Source of the DNA: Membranipora membranacea
Taxonomy: Eukaryota; Bryozoa; Gymnolaemata; Cheilostomatida; Membraniporidae
Reading direction: 5' to 3'
Length of the DNA stretch: 64,000 nucleotides
Assembly (NCBI GenBank): GCA_914767715.1
Contig: OU612075.1
Coordinates: forward strand, 10,416,001-10,480,000
Shown: positions 49,701 through 58,700 of the stretch, piece by piece
How positions within the stretch are numbered: position 1 is the first letter of the stretch
Layout of the letters: each line of letters starts with the position of its first letter
Translations under genes and position numbers: made by a program
The notes under the pieces: generated by a model
What the model was told of the DNA's origin: nothing
Databases searched by the model: none
The model's input: only the letters and a program-made list of their open reading frames with translations

Positions 49701-52700
49701 AAATTTGAAACAAATTTGAAAGACCTTTCAGGAAAATTCTACTCCTCTTGTGTAACTTGCCATTTCAACATAGTTCTTTTTCTTCATGACTCTGTGTTTC
49801 TGTCTTCTGGGTATTAGAAATTACCTGATACCACCTGGTATGGGTGGTAGAGATCTGTCCAGGTACTTTGGTATATTGTATGCTTTAACCCCTGATTCTT
49901 GTAGCCCACATCCCCTGAACCAACGCTATTCATGTAAAGCCGTTTAAAGAAAGAGTAGATGCGATTTTGTTGCGGGAGTGACGGCAAAGACTGCTCTTTG
50001 AAACCAAATTAGCACCAGTCACTATAATTGCCCTCATAGAGACAAAAAACCTAACCTTGACCTTTTCAAGGTTGTAGGAAAGCCTCCCATTAGAAAATGC
50101 AACAAATTCCCACAGAGTATATCATCCACGAAGGCAGCTCTCATTCATATAAGATGTGTGACTAAGTGTCGAGCTTGGGGTTGTCCGTCCCTTGCTACTT
50201 CATTGGTTTTCCCAGGCTGTGTTTCTCATTCCAAAAACTACAAGCTATCATTTACCCAATTGAAAGCCAAGTTGTTATATTATTTCACTTTGCATAAATA
50301 TGGTATCACATTGATCTCCCTATCCACAGCCACAAAGTATTAGTCTGTATATGGGTGTCCAAATAAGATTTTGGGAAGCAAAATATTGTATGCATTCCCA
50401 TATGCCATATTCCATACCTTATACAATATCATGCGCAAACTCCTGTGTCCCAAAATCCCCTTGGACATTGGTGTATGCAATCAACTGCAAATTTTATATG
50501 TGCCGTTGTTTTTTTGCCTTTGCACATTGCACAACTAAATCAAATTATCACCATCTCGCATTGGAGGTATAGCAGCCATTGCCATACAAAAGTACCCCTG
50601 TCACAAAAATTGTAAAATTATCACAGAATTTGCTGGAAAGGAAACAATGGCGTCCATATATATACAATATATATATGATAATACTAGATTATATAAATTA
50701 AATTAAATATATTATATGATGCATAGGCCTAACTACACACAGCATGGAAATGTTCAGCTATTCTTCTAACAAGATTGGCTATTGTAGAAGCACGTGAATA
50801 ATTTACACCCAATTATGTGGCTTTTAAAACAGCAGTTAGCATGCGAATGGGCTGCTTAGAAAACCGATTATATTTTGCACTTTTCCTCCATAAGTAACAT
50901 TGCATATTGACGACAATGCACGATGACCTGAACACACTTTCTTTTTGCTGTTACTGACGTGCGTAGATTAGAAGCAGACAACTTCTGTGATTTATTCAAT
51001 AATACATCTGTTTTCATTAGTGAGAAGCTTTGGAAGAAGGGATGGAACTTGCTCAGGCGTCACTCTAAAACAAAGACTCCAACTAAAGACCCCCCTGAGG
51101 TATGAAATTTAAATCACTTTGACGTCACTTTCAATTTTCCTTCTCTTTTTACTGCATTTTTAATGTCATATTCCTAATTATGCATATGCATAATTATACA
51201 TTGTATATGCACATATACGCAGTGTATATTGGATACAGGATTTTGAATGACTGGTGTACCCTAGGGGTGTAAACTATTTGCTGGAAGAAAAATTAGCCAT
51301 TTTCTAGTCCATCCTTTTAACAGTGAAATTTAGGGCTGTGTAACTTGGCACTAGCTAACATTAAGTCAGTCCCAAACAGCTTAACTAAATTCTAGCTAAT
51401 ATTTACTCTTCTAAGGTATATCAGTTGACATATTATGATCATTTATTCTCAAACTACTATCAAAACACCTGAATTTCAAAATTGGGTCTGTCAAATGGTG
51501 GAAGATGTTTTACACACTGCTGGGATTTTGAGAAATCTCTGCATAGAACCTGTATCTGTTGAACGTCATGTCATTCTAGTTTCCAACACCGAATCCTAAT
51601 GTTGTTGAATTTCACTCCCTTTATCATGGGTTCATAGCATATGGGTGATATGACCACCACAAGCAGTCGGGAGGTCTTATTTTGTGACTCAGAAACCATG
51701 CCAATGGTATGTTAAACTGTAAAGTGAGAAGCAAGCTATAGTATAGACCCAAACGGGTAGCCTTGCGTAGTATTTTGCTCTCCTGGTAAGGTTGGGTAGA
51801 AGGAAATTCACCAAACCCAACCAAGAGACCAAGTTACCAGATATGTTGACAATGATGTGCTTTAGGAGTAGTGCGCAGGAAAAGAGAAAATCAGAGGGCT
51901 ATCGTAGCTTCCAGATGCTAAATAAGTTGTTGATACATAAGTCTAAGTGTTTGGTATGCATCATGCCTATTTATGCCAAATTCGCCTCACTCTGTTTTTG
52001 ACCATGAAACCCAATCACAATCGCTGCTTCAAATATGTAGACATGCCCGTTTTGTTAGCGGGGATACCTTAGAGTACATGCACGACGTCACATTGTAAAC
52101 ATATCAATCACAGTTGATCCTCAGAGGATTTAGATTGTGTCTGGTCCAATTTGCCAACATTGGATTTGCTCCCTTCTACTTGTACCTCTATCTCCACCAC
52201 AACCACCACCACCACAACCACCACCACAAAAACTACAACAACCACAACCACCACAACCACCATCACAATTTTAGAGCAACTCCAACACTGGCAAATTGGA
52301 TCAAGGTTGATCTACAGGTCACTGATATGTGTAGTCAGTCTGATAGAGCAACCCCCCCCCCTCCGTCCGTAACACAATGCCAGCTGTCACAGTGACATAG
52401 TACCTGATGTCACAGTGTCAGCTGCCACAGTGTCGCGGTGCCAGCTGTCAGCTGTCAGTATTTTTAGGCATTTAAACTTCCTAATCATATAGTTTTTGCT
52501 TATATGTGGTTGTTGGTGCTATTTGTTCTAGTTCTCTGAAATGTACCCTCATGTGTACACTAGATATCTTCACACTGATATTATTGAAGCCCGCCACAGG
52601 GAAGCTTATGTAAGATAAGCCTAAGTTCTAACACTACCAGTATCTTCTGTACTAACTGAATACTTCGAGCAACTGCATGCAGGCATAGACCATTTTGAGT

Positions 52701-55700
52701 TTGAATGAAGCCTGAGTGACCTTTCAATCAAAATCTGTCGAAATTGTTGTCGCCTTGCTTTCTTAGCAATTGGAGGAGACCACACCCTAAATTATGGTGC
52801 GGCGTTATATTGCTCATTGAAAGCTGTTGGTCCAGTATCGCATACTTGACTGAGCTGTAATGCTACGGACATTTTGGAAATTACTTAGCAAACTAGGTTG
52901 AAAATATTTGACTTATTCAAAAACATGCAAACTATTTATTTGCTGATTATGGGGAGCAAAACTTCTAATAGTTGCTCTCTGCGAACACAAGCTATACTGC
53001 ATGCTGTGTTGCCGGATTACATGAAAACCTTTTTTCTAAGTTGCATTTGGGCTACGGATTACATCATTTCATAGAATGTTTGCCCGGACATACATGGAAA
53101 CTAGACTAAGCAGCAAACTTTTCTTTTTGCTGTTCGGCTTTGATGCACATTTTTTTGCAAAAATTATCCAGTACAAGTTCACTCCACTTTATTCAAACCT
53201 ATGAGGGCCATCAAATTTTGTTCAAATTAAACTCATTCCGAATTATGTAATACTGGAATGCATTAAAGTAAGAATAAACCGAGGTCTGAATTATAAGGTT
53301 GGAGTTAAGTGGAGTACACTGTATTTATTTGTGTAGGACACCCTGCTATAATTATTGTCCTAAGTAAATCTGTTGACACCAATGCCTACTGTTGTGTATG
53401 TATAACACCCAATGTACCGCCATGGTCAACGTTGTATGAATGTTTAATGTTAGAAAAACCCCGATGGTTCCGAACCCAACAAGTTCGCAAATCTGCTCAA
53501 CCTTGCCAAGAAAGCTCAGGAAAAGGAAGATGAGAGAACCAATTATTCTGCCGCTGATGTTATCAACATGATGAAATTCAAGGATCCACATCAAAACAAA
53601 GCTGGCAGACCTTTGCCCACCATAAGAGAGGAGCTTCAAGCTGTATGTCGTATTAACCTTTGTGAATAGATTATTTGGTAGATCATTCAGACCTTTATAC
53701 GTTATCATAAATATCCCTGGAGGAAGGTGCACCATGGAGGGATAACTTAAAATCAGCCTCATTATGAGGGAGGGACAACTCAAGTCAGCCTCATTTGTTA
53801 TCGAGGGACAAATCCAAGAATATTGGTGCCTTTGCATGCTTTGATCATTGTAAATCAAATTAAGCTTGTCAGGCTTTATATATGGAGCATGTGCATGAGT
53901 GTTTCCCTGCAAACTATAATTGAAATCAGTTGTCTTCTCCTTTACCAACTAGTTACTTTGCACCCCAGCAGCTTTGTATCATCATTGTATTGTGACCTGC
54001 TAAGACTCAGTAAAAAGAAATTAATGGTATTCTATGATTTGACAATCCTGCTTTCTTCCCATAGTAAACAATTCTTACCATTCCTTTCAATTATTATAAA
54101 CAATATGAATTGACTGTAGATGCCGACCTTTTACCTAGCTTTTATGTTTGCTCTGATTGGATGTTTCCCCACCCGAGTCAATTGAACGATCCAATCAGAG
54201 CCAACGCTTTTTACCTGGTTTCTCGTTGTTCCTTGATTGTCATTGATACAAACTCCTAATCTTGTTCAATCAACGGTTCCCAGGGTCATCATGAGCAAGC
54301 TGAATGGGGCATGCTAATGGATGAGGCTCGGCATAGACAACAGCAGGCCGACTTTTCACAGATGTCTAATGCATATACTAATGTCCATGCACCGGAGGAT
54401 CACGATGGGGATGACTGCTGGGACCCTTTTGCGTATGATGTCCATGGTAACAGGGTCCAACAACCTGAAAACCCTGTCAAAAAGTAAGTTGCCTCAATGA
54501 ATAACTGGGCATATAAAATAGTATCCTGGGATTCGTTTGGACACGTGGATCGGCTAGAATTGATGTTCCATCACCTGGCAGAGTTGAAGTTGACACTACG
54601 TAGGTGAACTAGGGGCCTTAATTCTTAGTTACTGAACTTTAGTTCTATTCCTACCATATCTGTAGGTTTTCACGAGGGCAGAACTGGGGCGCTGCTCGAG
54701 CTCTTCTGGAACAGGAGAGGCAGCAACAGGCGCATGAGCAACACCAGAGACGTCACGAAGTGGAGAGAAAGTCTGGAATAGCGGACGCGCTACTTGGAAT
54801 GACCAGTATGGCTGTCACCCCTTACGTAAGCTGCAGTCAATTCTCTTTTGCCATCATCTTTTAAACTGAAGGAATTGTGAACTTGAAAAGCTCTTACTCT
54901 TGAAAATTGTAAAAATACGGAATCAACATCTCTTCACTATCTTGATCTATTTGAGCTTTGTGAACTCATTTTTAATGCGTGAATTGACCTGGAATACCCT
55001 CATAATACTTGAATACTTGAATACCAAGAATACTTGATTGATTTATATGGATAGAAAATTGAGAATAAGCTTTATGGGACATCTAGTTTTTTGATGTATT
55101 GAATCACGGTAGTGAAAATGACAATGTCCACTAAAATAACAACATACGGTCATAGTCATACCGATGAGGGGAAGGTAACAGTGTACTTACTCTAGGCTTG
55201 AGATTGCGTCCTCTACCGCCAAAGCTATTCAGTTTCTCAGATAAACTTGACTCACTAATACAACCACTATACTAGCCTTTTTGAGCAGCCTACTGTGGGC
55301 TGAGGGACAAACCAACCACTATAATTTAACATCAATATTGATCAAAAATCATAAAAAAAACTTGATGCACACATGCTTATTTGCACTTACATAAAAATTT
55401 ACAGGTCCTAAGAGGAGATAAACCCAAATTAACTCGAAAACAAGTAATTACCTTGATGCTTTACAGTGTTGAGTTATCTAATAGAATTAGTTTCGTTATT
55501 TTCCTTCAACACACTATTAACTGCACGAAAGCTTTGCTGCATGCCCTGCACAACTACGATAACTGAATGGTACCCAGTTTAGTTTGCTGATTTTTACAAA
55601 GCAACCATTTTCCTGCCTCTGCTTCCTGAATCAGGAACCCCCTAATCTAAGGACAGGTTTAATTGTGAAGTACGAAGATACCGACTAGGCCCTACCAGTC

Positions 55701-58700
55701 GAGAGAGAATTGATTCATTCGATTACTCACTCTGGTAACACTTTTGGAACAGAAGGAACTGTTAAATAGCTTACAAGAATCCACCATCAGTATTATGAAC
55801 CTCACCATTCACCCGTACAAAACAACATTCAAGGTTTGATGTTGCTTGATCAACCTGAGTGTGAGTGGATTGAACTGGTTTAAAACTCACATAAAATGAA
55901 AGTCGACCCATAGATGAATGGGTCTTCCTTTTAACAACGTCTCAATAACACATTGTTTCCCATATCTTCTTCCAGAGTTCCACAGCTGGTGAGCCGAGGC
56001 CTCCAGATGAACAAGGTAGGCTGCTTTATTAAACGAAATTGTCTGGTGTTTGTCTAGTCTCTCCCATTTATTCAATCCTTAATGTTCGTTCCGTGTCCTA
56101 CCTTCAATATGATATCTTTTCTCAGCTATTTAAACCCATTAGATAGTCTCGTGTTTTGTGAAAAAAAAACCCATGCCTGTGTAATAATATCAAAAAGGTA
56201 AGCTGTAGTCTATAAATTTGCATTTAGCTACAGATTATCAATGTAGCATTTTACTCCCTTCGCGTCGTTAATAATAATAATAACTATGATCCCAAATGTT
56301 ACAATCAAGTTTGTATTTGTAATGATAGCATCAGTTCCCATACCACCAGTCACCATCAAGGTGGAGTCGGTGGTGGAGCCCCCTCAGAAAGAGGATCATA
56401 CTATGGAAGCACCAGGTATCAATACATATTTGCACTCGTGTGCCTAGGGCTGCAAACACTTGGTTATGGACTGTCATCTTTATTTATTTACTGAATTTAC
56501 ATTACATTGATACTTGTTTCCAGAGCAATGCAGCGTTCGTTGCTATAAGCATGTCTTGACAAGCTTTGTTGGTGGGTGGTTGATTCTCCCCCCCACCAAA
56601 AAAGTTTGTCAAGACAGGCTACCCTGCTATGAGCTTGTCAAACTAACCTTGATAAGTTCTCTCTTTGCAAATATCGCCCACAAATTCTTGTTTCCTTAGG
56701 CGGAAAGACAAAGCGCAATGCAATTATTAACAAATTATAAATACAATATCTGTTTCCTAATATCTGCTAGTTTAATGTGTGTTCTATCAACTCCTATAGC
56801 TTTCAGTGTTGTGAAACATTAATCAATCTCTTTATCATACTTATTAATTTTGAAGCAAAAATATATATGCAATACATCCTTGAGGAGTGGCTATAGTTTA
56901 GGTTAGCTTGTTTGAGGATGACATGAAAGCTAAGGTGTACATACAATAAAGTAAGGACAATGAGAAAAATCCACAAATTTTAGATATCCTATCTCTACTC
57001 ATTTAGGGTAAATGAGGTTTCAATGTGGGTAAACGGCAGCACATAAGTGACTCTCCTTTAAATTTAAAAAAACAATTTTTGTAAGCTTCTTTATTTTATG
57101 AGGGTTTAATTATTTCATCTACAACAGCAACAGGAGCTTCAATAAATAACATACCTCCCAATTAAAATTGGAGCCAGTCGTTGCTTGCCCAACTCTGTTG
57201 AGGGCAATGGTATCATAGATGGCCATAGATTGTGTCATATAGTTATTTTGCATCCTTACTCACTAGAACTGATGCGATCAGAAACACCACCAACATTGTT
57301 TGTAATTTTGCATATAATGGTATTTATTTTAGATTACTATTTAGATGAAATAGATGATGGATATGGAGGTAGAGGTCATGCTGATAAAACTCTTAACAAT
57401 GCGGATCAGTTAGACAGACCGTGTAGTCCTCCGTGAGTATTTATCTAACCCATTGATGGCCTGAAAACTCCACCTCTCATCTTGTTTTACGCTATTGGAT
57501 TTTGATTTGAATACAGAATGAGTTGATATAAATTCTTTTTGACTCCTAATGGAAAGCGTTCTTCGAAATGAGTGCGGCAGTCAATAAAATGTATTTTAAA
57601 AATTATAGCCTCAGCATCTTCAGTATCGTATTTTGGTGTGACTACCCAAAGTTGAGTTCTAGAAAGGGTAGGCACACATAGGTACTTAGACTAAATTGAC
57701 TCAAACAATCAGTGACTTATGCGTTAATATTCAAGTATGTGTGCTCAACCTCTGACCACTCAAGTGATGATGGTGATGATGGGTTTCCATTACCAATACT
57801 ACTATTCTGCTAAGATGTTTGGTCGAAATCAGTGTCTATGAGGATGTCAATATCAAAGAGCATGTGTGAGTTGTTTTGGTGATTTGTTACCTGATGTAGA
57901 AATGATGGCAGGAAAGCAAGCAGCAGGCAGCCAAGAACGCCACGTAAAGTATCAAATCTAGAAACAGTTCCAGAGCTAGCCAGCAGAACCCCATCAACTC
58001 CGGAGGATCAGAATCTGTTCACATACATGAAACCAAAAGTACAGCACAGCAAAGATATAGGTTTGTACTCATCATCCAAAGTCCCACAATGCAACATTAA
58101 CTGGTTATTCCCAGGAAGATCAGAATGATATTAATCATTGAGCTAGTTCAAGTGCAATTCCGGAAGGTTTCAATGTATGATACACCTTTACACGCCAGAC
58201 CTTTCTGCTTTAGCCTATAACCCTAAATATTCTGGGTGGATAAGGGCAAATTTTCCACATCATCCAACATAATGACCTTCTTTCATACTTGTGATACTTC
58301 TAGGCAGTATAGAGTCAATGCCCCGTTCCGGCAGTCGTGGAGGCATGAATCAGCAAGATGTAGGCTACAGACCTGGACCAGCAGCATCACGACGCTCTGA
58401 TGATCCCCGAGGTTACCCCCAACACAGAACATCGGAAGAAAGGATTCTTAATGACATCTCCGGGGCTAGCAGTCTTACTTCACTCAGAACTGGAGAGATC
58501 AATGTGGATGAAATGATGTCTCCAAGGCCGAGACCTGCTCCCAGGAGGAGAGGTGGTGGTGAGTTTTAGCCTCCAGCAAAACTCAACTTCCAGAGAAAAA
58601 ATAGACATACAGTGTCCTGCTTAGTTCAGGCTTTATGAATCGACACTCATAAATTTAGACACAAACCTTTGTTCTGTTCAGCCAAATATCAAAGCAACCT

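Noticed and set aside
52114-52395. His-rich and Thr-rich ORFs
   Set aside because: They are produced by the CCA/ACA repeat in a Cav2 intron.
53352-53948. 198-codon minus-strand ORF, the longest in the window
   Set aside because: It lies antisense over Cav2 exon 53454-53642, has no recognisable motif, and its hydrophobic stretches mirror the coding strand and intron. Treated as a shadow.
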